A DNA stretch of 64,000 nt from Ferribacterium limneticum. Its GTDB lineage: Bacteria; Pseudomonadota; Gammaproteobacteria; Burkholderiales; Rhodocyclaceae. The DNA is taken from contig NZ_CP075190.1 in the NCBI RefSeq assembly GCF_020510585.1, forward strand, positions 2,726,001-2,790,000, written 5' to 3'. Below, in pieces: positions 8,726 through 15,857 of this stretch; the stretch's first letter is position 1, and each line of letters opens with the position of its first letter. The notes under the pieces are model-generated. The model did no database searches. It was not told where the DNA came from and was given only the letters and a program-made list of their open reading frames with translations. Made by a program: the position numbers and the translations under genes.

Positions 8726-9349
8726 TCACGGGTTAATAAAGCCGATGAAGCCTCCATCTGCTCCCCACCTCGCACCGAACCCTCCAGGAATCTGAATCTG
8801 CGTCACAGTTCCATATCTACCAAGCGACGGAGTCGTCGTAACGCCGTTACGCATGATGTTCTTGAGCGCATCATGTGCTGTGTCATTGATAGCGCTATCC
8901 GTTCGCAATGACTGTCGGAGGGTATCTTTCGTCTCCCCAACGAGTTCTGGATGTTTGGTCAAAGCCCGCCCCGCATTCGAGAGTTCGGAATTCTTGAACG
9001 GCTCAACAGCAGCCTTGAACAGAGGGTTTTGGTTACCCAATCCCTTTGCCACCAGCACCTCCGTCAAATCCCGAGACGCCTCACCGGCCAAGGACTTGAT
9101 GATATCGCCAACCGCAAATATACCCTTAACGCCACCTAATAGCACATCCTCGACCGGCGTGGTAACGCCCTCCAGCCCCGGCTCCGGCCGCGAGGCGTCG
9201 AAGGGCTGGTAACCAGCCGGCTTGGACATCCCAGGGGTATTGGCCGTCATGCTCAGGCGTGGCGCCACGCCGCGGATCGCGTCGTAGCCCTGCGAAGTCG
9301 CACTGTAATAACTGGCCAGCGCCGCGCCACAGCCGCCATTGCACGCCAT
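8726..9349 (-). CDS. Orphan C-terminal fragment of a polymorphic toxin (CdiA/Rhs-like)
   Basis: 207 residues from an internal ATG. The frame remains open upstream to about 9430 without another ATG, so this is most likely the tail of a once longer exported protein. The segment GYDAIRGVAPRLSMTANTPG resembles the linker preceding toxin domains in large hemagglutinin/Rhs-type proteins. The last residues (QIQIPGGFGARW, then GFINP at the terminus) are the recurrent ending of contact-dependent toxin C-termini. No signal peptide and no N-terminal delivery domain are present. It could be a displaced toxin cassette used for recombination with a full-length toxin gene elsewhere, or a dead remnant. The toxin's enzymatic type is not identified. 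Confidence 0.6.
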   Translation of the reverse strand: MACNGGCGAALASYYSATSQGYDAIRGVAPRLSMTANTPGMSKPAGYQPFDASRPEPGLEGVTTPVEDVLLGGVKGIFAVGDIIKSLAGEASRDLTEVLVAKGLGNQNPLFKAAVEPFKNSELSNAGRALTKHPELVGETKDTLRQSLRTDSAINDTAHDALKNIMRNGVTTTPSLGRYGTVTQIQIPGGFGARWGADGGFIGFINP

Positions 9350-9489
9350 CAGACGCTGAACGGCAGGTGATCGCCAGATTGCTGTCTGACACCGACCGAT
9401 GGGCCAACGGCCGGAATGGCTGATCTTCAGACTTAAGGGCGTTGGAATGTTAAACGAAGGTGGTAGGCTCTCAGCTTATTGTTCAGCGC

Positions 9490-9744
9490 ATGGAGGGGAC
9501 ATTGGCTAAAAAGCACAGTAATCGCGCCCAAGCTGAGGCAGACCTTCTGCGATTGGTTGAGAAAGTAATTCAGGAATCTGGAGACGTCGAGAGTTTCAAC
9601 GCGAATGCCTGGCTAAAAAGATGGTTGGCTGCGCCCAACCCCGCATTGAACTCCGCTACCCCAAATAGCTATTTGGGCACCAAAGAAGGTAGAAGCCTGG
9701 TTGCTGGCCTTCTTGAGAAAATGCAGTCAGGGGCATTTGCTTAG
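9490..9744 (+). CDS. MbcA/ParS-type (DUF2384) antitoxin-like protein, no toxin partner
   Basis: 84 residues from the ATG at 9490. The second half, from WLKRWLAAPNPALNSATP on, with YLGTKEGRSLVAGLLEKM, closely follows the DUF2384 pattern (W, then PNPAL, then a TxEG..V..LL helix). This pattern is found at the C-terminus of ParS/MbcA/Xre antitoxins that neutralise RES-domain toxins. The usual N-terminal DNA-binding part is short or missing and no RES gene follows, so this is an orphan, possibly a stand-alone decoy or relic. Its last codons begin an 84-bp repeat that recurs at 36018. Confidence 0.55.
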   Translation: MEGTLAKKHSNRAQAEADLLRLVEKVIQESGDVESFNANAWLKRWLAAPNPALNSATPNSYLGTKEGRSLVAGLLEKMQSGAFA

Positions 9745-9806
9745 CCGGTGTTAATGCTGATTGGCTCAACCTCCACTTATACGGATGTCCGTAGCGAATT
9801 TGTAGC
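9723..9806 (+). repeat. 84-bp repeat, copy 1 (DUF2384 3' end and flank)
   Basis: From the final seven codons of the DUF2384-like gene through about 60 bp beyond its stop, this segment matches 36018-36101 without gaps in my alignment, with about nine mismatches. Both copies read in the same direction. Confidence 0.8.
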
Positions 9807-9956
9807 AGACTGAATCAGTTCAAACATTGCATTCCCCGTACTTTGAAGAGCAACAACCTGTTAGCTCTCGCCAGTGGGCAATTGAGAAACTGAAATGGTT
9901 GGCGTGCTGAATGTCAGCCGAAGCTGGGCGATGCCTTGCCCTGTTCAGGCATGGGG

Positions 9957-10088
9957 CTACCGGACCTGCTCTTTGGTCAGCGACTCTGTAACCTCGACGA
10001 GCAACCGCCAGACGGCGATTGCCGGCGCGAAATACCCCTTCGGGGTCTCCTTCGCTCCCTTGATGAAGCCTTGAACGAATTCATTCAT
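9957..10088 (-). CDS. Small conserved-looking protein (43 aa)
   Basis: 43 codons starting at an ATG at 10088 that overlaps the stop of the upstream gene by 4 bp (ATGA), a strong sign of translational coupling. The peptide begins MNEFVQGFIKGAKETPKGYF and contains one amphipathic or membrane-skirting helix (APAIAVWRLLVEV). I do not recognise a family. It could be a membrane-active small protein or an accessory peptide of the gene before it. Confidence 0.5.
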   Translation of the reverse strand: MNEFVQGFIKGAKETPKGYFAPAIAVWRLLVEVTESLTKEQVR

Positions 10089-10339
10089 GGTTCGTCATCT
10101 CCTTGATAGTTTTGCGGGTTGAAGAATTCGACTGGCAACCGAACAAGACCGTATCTGCCTGCAGTATGAAATCTTCGACAAACTGTATCAAGCCCGCCAA
10201 GTACGAGCCATTCAGGTGTGTTGTGTTTTTCAATTGCCGCAGTACTTTCGTATGCTACCAACTGCAGACTCAAGTCCTTGAAATCTGCCGGATATGAACC
10301 CATATAACGAAGCGATTCACCACTATGTTCGTTACCCAA
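10085..10339 (-). CDS. Uncharacterised small protein (84 aa)
   Basis: The frame opens at a TTG at 10339; an ATG at 10303 (MGSYPADFKDL) is the alternative start. No signal peptide or membrane segment is visible and I recognise no family. The 4-bp ATGA overlap with the 43-aa gene downstream argues that both are real and form a two-gene unit. A 31-codon ORF on the other strand overlaps its 5' end and was not accepted. Confidence 0.45.
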   Translation of the reverse strand: MGNEHSGESLRYMGSYPADFKDLSLQLVAYESTAAIEKHNTPEWLVLGGLDTVCRRFHTAGRYGLVRLPVEFFNPQNYQGDDEP

Positions 10340-10409
10340 CAGATCAGAATGGCAACCGTATTACCATCATGGTAAGACTCTTCCCGTAATACCTTCTTTG
10401 CGACTTGTA

Positions 10410-10826
10410 ATGATCTACGATTCCATCTGGAAACCCGCAGGTGTTTATAAAAAGCTATCAGGTTTTGTAACTGCTATCGATTTCATTCGGGCTGCCGTTG
10501 AAGTTCAGTCCGATCAGCGTTTTGAAGATGTGCGCTATATCGTCAAGGATTTATCCGAGGTTACTGGACATACACTCACCCCAGAGTCCATGACTGATCT
10601 TGCTGTAATCCATTGTGGTTTTCAGTCTATCAATCCAAATTGTCGGATCGTGTTTGTCTGCCTCGACGAAAATCTAGCCAATGTCATTAAGAGCACTCTG
10701 ACATCCCAAAAACTTGCATCGTATCCGGTTGAAGTTATGGGAACTGTTTCAGAAGCCAAGGATTGGCTTGGCCGCCAATTTGATTTACAAAGTACAGGAC
10801 TAGTTAAGAGGCTAGTAAGGTATTAG
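10410..10826 (+). CDS. Uncharacterised protein, possible SpoIIAA/STAS-like fold
   Basis: 138 residues from the ATG at 10410; TTG at 10398 is also possible, and no clear ribosome site precedes either. The sequence shows alternating strands and helices: a central CRIVFVCLDENLANVI stretch and a C-terminal helix EAKDWLGRQF. This layout resembles SpoIIAA-like/STAS-type single-domain proteins. No catalytic motif is evident. Base use is AT-richer than in the flanking signalling genes, in keeping with accessory DNA. The family assignment is a guess from pattern; the ORF itself looks genuine. Confidence 0.4.
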   Translation: MIYDSIWKPAGVYKKLSGFVTAIDFIRAAVEVQSDQRFEDVRYIVKDLSEVTGHTLTPESMTDLAVIHCGFQSINPNCRIVFVCLDENLANVIKSTLTSQKLASYPVEVMGTVSEAKDWLGRQFDLQSTGLVKRLVRY

Positions 10827-10829
10827 TGA

Positions 10830-11010
10830 CCAGAATAGTTCTGAGTTACTTCACCCCAACGTCGGCAAACAGCGGTGAATCGGCCATTCGACTTAGGACC
10901 CGCCACCGACAGCTCTGCACCGAGTACTCATTTGCGGGTGTAGGAAGCTGCCCTTCTGGTGGCGTGGCGACTCAACGTCGGCAAGCCATTCGTGCTTTGC
11001 GTGCGGCATC
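10830..11010. repeat. Degenerate intergenic repeat tract
   Basis: Non-coding stretch with two imperfect copies of an AACGTCGGCAA...GGCCATTCG-like unit (near 10859-10885 and 10974-10990). Related short units (CGGCCATTcG, and GCATGAGGCCG with CGGCC) appear near 8300, 9400, 18930-19030 and 25290-25440. This looks like a dispersed, decayed intergenic repeat family. Confidence 0.4.
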
Positions 11011-11035
11011 CACGATCATAAGTGTGCGGTTACCT

Positions 11036-11224
11036 TTATTTTTCATCCCAGACTATGGCAATGTCTGATTCAGCCAAGGGCCGCCGCGGAATATATTCAG
11101 AACAGGTTGCAGGATGATCTACCGCCCTGTATTCCAAGTGCGCGCTACAAGCGACTACCGCCGCGTCGTCGTGTAATTCGAAAGCATGATCGCAATCGAT
11201 ACAGACTGGCTCGGGTTTCTGCAT
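11036..11224 (-). CDS. Small cysteine-rich protein (62 aa)
   Basis: The peptide carries CIDC near the N-terminus, then ACSAH and later TCSEYIPR. This gives a C-x2-C...C...C arrangement like small zinc-knuckle proteins common in prophage and accessory regions. No family is assigned. It reads toward ihfB's side and has no obvious operon partner. The cysteine spacing is the only support beyond the open frame. Confidence 0.35.
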   Translation of the reverse strand: MQKPEPVCIDCDHAFELHDDAAVVACSAHLEYRAVDHPATCSEYIPRRPLAESDIAIVWDEK

Positions 11225-11327
11225 TCTCCATCCCCCACTAACTTTGTTTACTGACTGGCCCGACAGCTTTCGGATACCGGAAATTCATGAAACGGGTATC
11301 AAGTAATGAGCGCACTGATTGTATCGA

Positions 11328-11609
11328 TCACGCGGCATTGACCAGTTCTCGCAGTTCCTTCCCTGGCTTGAAATGTGGCGCCCATTTCTCCGGAATGTTG
11401 ACTTGTTCGCCAGTCCTTGGATTTCTGCCAATGCGCGGCGGCCGGTAATTCAGGCTGAAACTCCCGAAGCCGCGAATCTCGACGCGGCCACCACGGCTGA
11501 TCGCACTCCCTAGCGCACCAAGAATTTCCGCAACGGAAAGTTCGGCATCCTTCAGGACGAGTTGCGGGAAACGCTGGCTAAGTGATGCAATCAGTTCTGA
11601 TCGGGTCAT
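11328..11609 (-). CDS. ihfB: Integration host factor beta-subunit-like protein
   Basis: 93 residues, the normal IhfB length. It has the start [10 protein letters not shown], the helix pair, and the DNA-clamp region [23 protein letters not shown], then [13 protein letters not shown]. The Pro in GRNPRTG is the one that intercalates between base pairs. IHF is a heterodimer with IhfA and bends DNA by a sharp U-turn. It assists sigma-54 promoters, site-specific recombination and some transposons. The canonical ihfB follows rpsA; here it stands alone amid accessory genes, so it may be a second, mobile copy. Confidence 0.85.
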
Positions 11610-11723
11610 GATTCAGTAGCTAGTCGACTATTTCGAAGTCCGGGCTTAAGCCAAGAGGGAAAACATTTTGAATGCTAGTGGCGGTGGATTCGCGTGATAT
11701 TGGTCACGATTTCGCACAATATT

Positions 11724-11770
11724 TTTTGCAAACAGCGTCATTTAAGCTGTTGATCGTTTGCAATATTTCT
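11724..11770. repeat. Dyad in the ihfB/GGDEF-EAL gap
   Basis: The gap between the two minus-strand genes (11610-11828) contains a 6-bp stem AACAGC/GCTGTT (11731-11736, 11746-11751). It is flanked by TTTGCAA-type inverted words. No T-run follows directly. It may be a weak terminator for the GGDEF-EAL gene or an operator for ihfB. Confidence 0.25.
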
Positions 11771-11828
11771 TGGCGCCAGTGACACCTTTGGGGCATCGCT
11801 TTTCCGCTCGATCGTCTATCAACACAAA

Positions 11829-14800
11829 CTATTCGATTCCCGGACGGCTAAAATTCGCAACCCAGCGCTGAAATTCTTCGGCGGGCATCGGCCTAGCGAT
11901 GAAATAACCTTGCGCAATGTCGCAGCCCAAGTCTGAGAGCTGTTCCCAGTGCTCCCGCGTTTCCACGCCTTCGGCCACCGTCTTGCGGCCCAGGTCGTGT
12001 ACCAGATCGATGGTCGATCGCACGATCATGGCGGAGTCCCGGTTGTCGGACATGGCGGCAACGAATGATTGGTCAATCTTGATGTAGTCGACCGGGAGTT
12101 TTTGCAGGTAACTCAGCGACGAGTAACCTGTGCCGAAGTCATCCACGTAGAGGGGGATGCCTTCGCTGCGCAAGGCGTGCAGAACACGCAACGCGTACTC
12201 TGCATCCTCCATGACGGCGCTCTCGGTAATCTCCACCTCCAGTAAGCCGCGGCTTACGCCTCGCTCGGACTGCCAGTGATGGAACTTGTCGAACAGGTGT
12301 TCGTCGCGGAAATTGCGCGTCGAAAGATTGATGGCGATCGGTAAGGCACAGTTATTTGCCTGCCAGTCTCGCAGTAGGTCGAGCACGGTGACGATCAGCC
12401 ATTCCGTCAGCGGCTTGATCAGCCCCGTCTGTTCCGCCAGGCCGATGAACAGAGCCGGTGGTAGCAGACCGCGGCGCGGGTGCTGCCAGCGTACCAGGGC
12501 CTCCGAGCCGCATACCTGTCCGCTCGCAAAGCTGACTTTAGGTTGCAGATAGACCCTCAGTTGGCCGCCGTCGATGGCCCGGCGAAGCTCGCCAGCCAGG
12601 TTTAATCGCTCGACCTGATCTTGATATTGGGCAGGCTCGAAGAGACACCGGTTCACGCCTCGCGATTTGGCCTGATAGAGAGCCTTGCCCATCCGGCGCA
12701 GCAATTCCTGGGCAGTCGATCCGTGGGCGGGGTACAGTGCGATGCCGGTTTTGGCGGTGACCTCGAGCTCGATATCGGCAACTTGGAACGGGCGGGCCAG
12801 GCCCAGTTCCAAGCTGTCAGCAACGGCCATTGCCGCAGCAGCATCTTGGGCCGGTGCCAGGACGCCAAATTCATCACCACGCAGTCGGGCGACGACGGCG
12901 GAGGCAGGAGCGCTTTCGCGCAAGCGTTGCCCAAAGTCGCACACGATCTGATCGCCGTGGACGGAGCCAAGCACGTCGTTGATCTCGCCGAGACGTTCGA
13001 TGTTGAGCTGCAGCGCAACCAAGGGCACCTTGGGCGATGAACTGTCTTCAACGGCAGCGACGAGGGCTTCCGTGAACTCGACGACGTTGGGAAGACCGGT
13101 GAGTGCGTCGTGGCGCATCATGTGGTGCATCGCCGCCTGGACGCGCTCCTGTTCCGCCCGGGTGCGCAAGGTGGCAAGCCCGAAGGCCAGATCGTCGGCG
13201 GATTCCGTCAGCAGCGCGATCTCGTCATCATCGAACGAATCGGGTTCAGGATCATAGATGGACAAGGCGCCGATGGTTTCCCCGCCGACGCGCAAAGGAC
13301 AGGACAAGCCGGACGTCGCGCCATGGAGTTTGTCCTGCCAGGGGGCATAGTTTGGATCGGATCGCATGTTGCGAACCAGGCGGACTTCCCCGTGGCGGAT
13401 GGCGGCTGACGTCACGCCTTGGCCCAGCGCGCTATCAGTCAGGCTCAGACCAAACAGGCGGAGAGCCGCCATCCCGCCTGGGTAGCCGGATTCAGCCATG
13501 GGACGCAAGGCCGGGTCGGCATTTTCGCCGCGATACCAGACGACGGCCATGCCGTAGCCGCCGGCGGTGACGATGGCGTGACACATGCTTTCCAGCAGGC
13601 TCTGCTCCTCGTTGGCGCGCAACATGGTGCGATTCCCCGCACTCAAGGTACGCAGGGCGCGACTGACGTGCTCCAGTTCCCGAACGCGCTGTTCGAGCTC
13701 GCTGTTGAGCGTCTGGATACGTTCTTCGAAGTGCTTGCGTTCGGTGATATCCGTACCCAGTACGTAGTAACCCGCAATTGTTCCGTCGGCGTTGTACTTG
13801 GGCATGTAGCGAATGGTTTGCCAGACCCCGGGAAAGGGTTGCCAGTCGTAGCCTTGGGCCTGGCCTGCCAGCACCTTGCTGATCAGCGGGCAGGCCACGG
13901 CATAGCGCTCTTCACCAAGAATTTCCTCGACCGTGCAGCCTGTGATGTCCTCGCAACCGGGCGCGAAGCGCGCACGGTACTGGTCGTTGACGTAGACATA
14001 GCGCCGCTCTGCATTGACAAAGGCAATCAGGGCCGGTACGGCACTGATCACGCTATGCAGGTGGTCTTCACTTTCCTGCAATCGCGCGGTGCGCTCCCGT
14101 ACATCAGCTTCCAGCAGGGCGTTTTGTTCGTGAATAATGCGTTCGGCCTTGCGTTCGGTGGAGACGTCGCGGAAGACAAGCACCACGCCGCGCAACCTCC
14201 CCTGGGTGTCCCGGATCGGGGCGGCGCTGTCGGCGATGGGATGCTCGGTGCCGTCACGCGCGATCAGCGCGGTGTGGTTGGCAAGGCCCTGGGTTTCCCC
14301 TGTGGACAGTACCTTGGCGACCGGTACTTCGGCAGGCTCGCGGGTCCGTTCGCTGATAATGCGGAACACCTCGTCCACCGGGCGCCCCTGCGCCAGGGAG
14401 ATCGGCCAACCGGAGAGTTGCTCGGCGACCGGATTCATGCGTGTAATGCACCCCGCGGTGTCGGTTGCCATCACCGCATCACCGATCGAGTGCAGGGTGG
14501 TGGACAGGTTTTCCTCGCTGTCGGCCAGTGCGCGTTGGCTGGCTTCGGTCTCGCGCAGTTGTTGGCGGATCAAGGCATAGGTCGCACTGAGCAGGGCGGC
14601 CAGCAACGCCGCCACCAAGGTACCGGCAACCACCAGCATCCGGCGCGCCTGCGCATACCCTGCTTCGCGCTCGGTCAGCAGTCGCCGCTCCTCCGCATCC
14701 ATCTCGCTGAGCAACTCGTAGGTGCGGGTTCGCGTGGCACGCAGCGGTACGGTGGCCACGTAGGCATTGGCGGCATCCTGACCCTGGGTCTTGCGCAGGA

Positions 14801-15185
14801 TTTCGATCTGCCGCGAGATGGCCAGGCGCTGATTCATGATCTCACGCAACTCTACCCAGCGTTGTTGTTGGCGGGCGTTGTCGACCGTCAACTGCCGGAT
14901 ATGCTCCAGTGTGCTTTCTCGTTCCGCAATGGCTGCGTTGCGTTCGACGAGATTAGCCGGATCGCCGGTCAATCGGAAGTTTTGGGTCGTCAGCTCGATC
15001 TGCAGCGTGTAGCCGCGAGTACGAGCTAGATTGTTGAGTACCGCATGGGTGTGCTCGACCGTCTGCGCCGCGCTAGCGGCGTCGTCCGCCACTTTCCAAG
15101 TCATCGTTGCCAAGGCGATCACCACCAGCATTGCTGCAATGAATGCGACGAGTACCTTGGTTTCGAAACGACGCTGCAGTGTCAT
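11829..15185 (-). CDS. Membrane sensor with CHASE3, PAS, GAF, degenerate GGDEF and EAL domains
   Basis: 1118 residues from the ATG at 15185 (GGAAAG upstream; a TTG at 15206 is in frame). The order is: TM helix (about 8-28), a periplasmic helical CHASE3-like region, a second TM (about 183-205), PAS (about 220-340), PAS (about 370-485), GAF (about 520-665), GGDEF and EAL. The cyclase signature is RGDEF instead of GGDEF. The EAL domain keeps EALVRW, the metal and catalytic residues in EITES, DDFGTGYS, KIDQSFV and VAEGVET. It therefore most likely hydrolyses c-di-GMP, with GGDEF as a GTP-sensing or structural module. No operon partner is present. Confidence 0.88.
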   Translation of the reverse strand: MTLQRRFETKVLVAFIAAMLVVIALATMTWKVADDAASAAQTVEHTHAVLNNLARTRGYTLQIELTTQNFRLTGDPANLVERNAAIAERESTLEHIRQLTVDNARQQQRWVELREIMNQRLAISRQIEILRKTQGQDAANAYVATVPLRATRTRTYELLSEMDAEERRLLTEREAGYAQARRMLVVAGTLVAALLAALLSATYALIRQQLRETEASQRALADSEENLSTTLHSIGDAVMATDTAGCITRMNPVAEQLSGWPISLAQGRPVDEVFRIISERTREPAEVPVAKVLSTGETQGLANHTALIARDGTEHPIADSAAPIRDTQGRLRGVVLVFRDVSTERKAERIIHEQNALLEADVRERTARLQESEDHLHSVISAVPALIAFVNAERRYVYVNDQYRARFAPGCEDITGCTVEEILGEERYAVACPLISKVLAGQAQGYDWQPFPGVWQTIRYMPKYNADGTIAGYYVLGTDITERKHFEERIQTLNSELEQRVRELEHVSRALRTLSAGNRTMLRANEEQSLLESMCHAIVTAGGYGMAVVWYRGENADPALRPMAESGYPGGMAALRLFGLSLTDSALGQGVTSAAIRHGEVRLVRNMRSDPNYAPWQDKLHGATSGLSCPLRVGGETIGALSIYDPEPDSFDDDEIALLTESADDLAFGLATLRTRAEQERVQAAMHHMMRHDALTGLPNVVEFTEALVAAVEDSSSPKVPLVALQLNIERLGEINDVLGSVHGDQIVCDFGQRLRESAPASAVVARLRGDEFGVLAPAQDAAAAMAVADSLELGLARPFQVADIELEVTAKTGIALYPAHGSTAQELLRRMGKALYQAKSRGVNRCLFEPAQYQDQVERLNLAGELRRAIDGGQLRVYLQPKVSFASGQVCGSEALVRWQHPRRGLLPPALFIGLAEQTGLIKPLTEWLIVTVLDLLRDWQANNCALPIAINLSTRNFRDEHLFDKFHHWQSERGVSRGLLEVEITESAVMEDAEYALRVLHALRSEGIPLYVDDFGTGYSSLSYLQKLPVDYIKIDQSFVAAMSDNRDSAMIVRSTIDLVHDLGRKTVAEGVETREHWEQLSDLGCDIAQGYFIARPMPAEEFQRWVANFSRPGIE

Positions 15186-15857
15186 GAGACTTTCCGTTTT
15201 GCGCAATGGGACAGCCGGATCGCAAAAATAGCTTCAATCCGTGTACTGGACCGACCAGGAGATTTGCTTCGTGAGGCAACAACGGTTATCTGTTCGGTCA
15301 AGGATGCTTGACACCGGACCCCTGAGCGCGGGCTGGCAGTTGCCGGAAGCAACCCGGACTGCACCCGGCGGCCCGCCAACCTATCCGGTACGAAGTTGAA
15401 TGATCGGATGCACCCACATTTTCTCTCCTCATCAAATAAGCTGCACGGTGGCGCATGGAGGCCTGGTTTCAAGGAAGAAAGGGGGAAGTACATGCCATTG
15501 CCGTTACAGTAGGTCTGACTAAGAGTGTATTCCAAATCGTAAGTTGCAATGACAAGTGGAAAGTTGTGGAGCCGCACCTTTGATCTGGCAGTGTTGCCTT
15601 TATCCACAAATTTGGGCACCGGTCACGGCCGTCCTGGGGCAACTCTGCACAACGAAAGTTGAGGCGGCTAGGCACAACTTTTGGCCGAGAAGTTGCAGGT
15701 CAACCTGATTAGGGTAAATGAGCAAGGTTTTGGCATTCCAGTCGCTCGGACTGAGACGGCCATCTCTCTATTGGTGGCCCAGGTTTCTCGGCCTATGATT
15801 GATGGAACGTGCCGGCCCACATTGGCTGGCGGCCGGAATTAGTCTAAGGATAACGAC
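15186..15857. other. Intergenic, nothing recognised
   Basis: About 670 bp between two divergent c-di-GMP genes. I see no convincing coding sequence, RNA or repeat. It must hold both promoters. The upstream part near 15700-15857 is AT-richer and ends with AAGGATAACGAC before the next start. Confidence 0.4.

Noticed and set aside
10294-10389. 31-codon plus-strand ORF beginning MNPYNEAIHHYV
   Set aside because: The peptide looks plausible, but it overlaps the 5' end of the 84-aa gene on the other strand, has no ribosome site and no partner.
13419-15029. 536-codon plus-strand open frame
   Set aside because: Antisense to the CHASE3/PAS/GAF region of the c-di-GMP protein; no domain-like composition.
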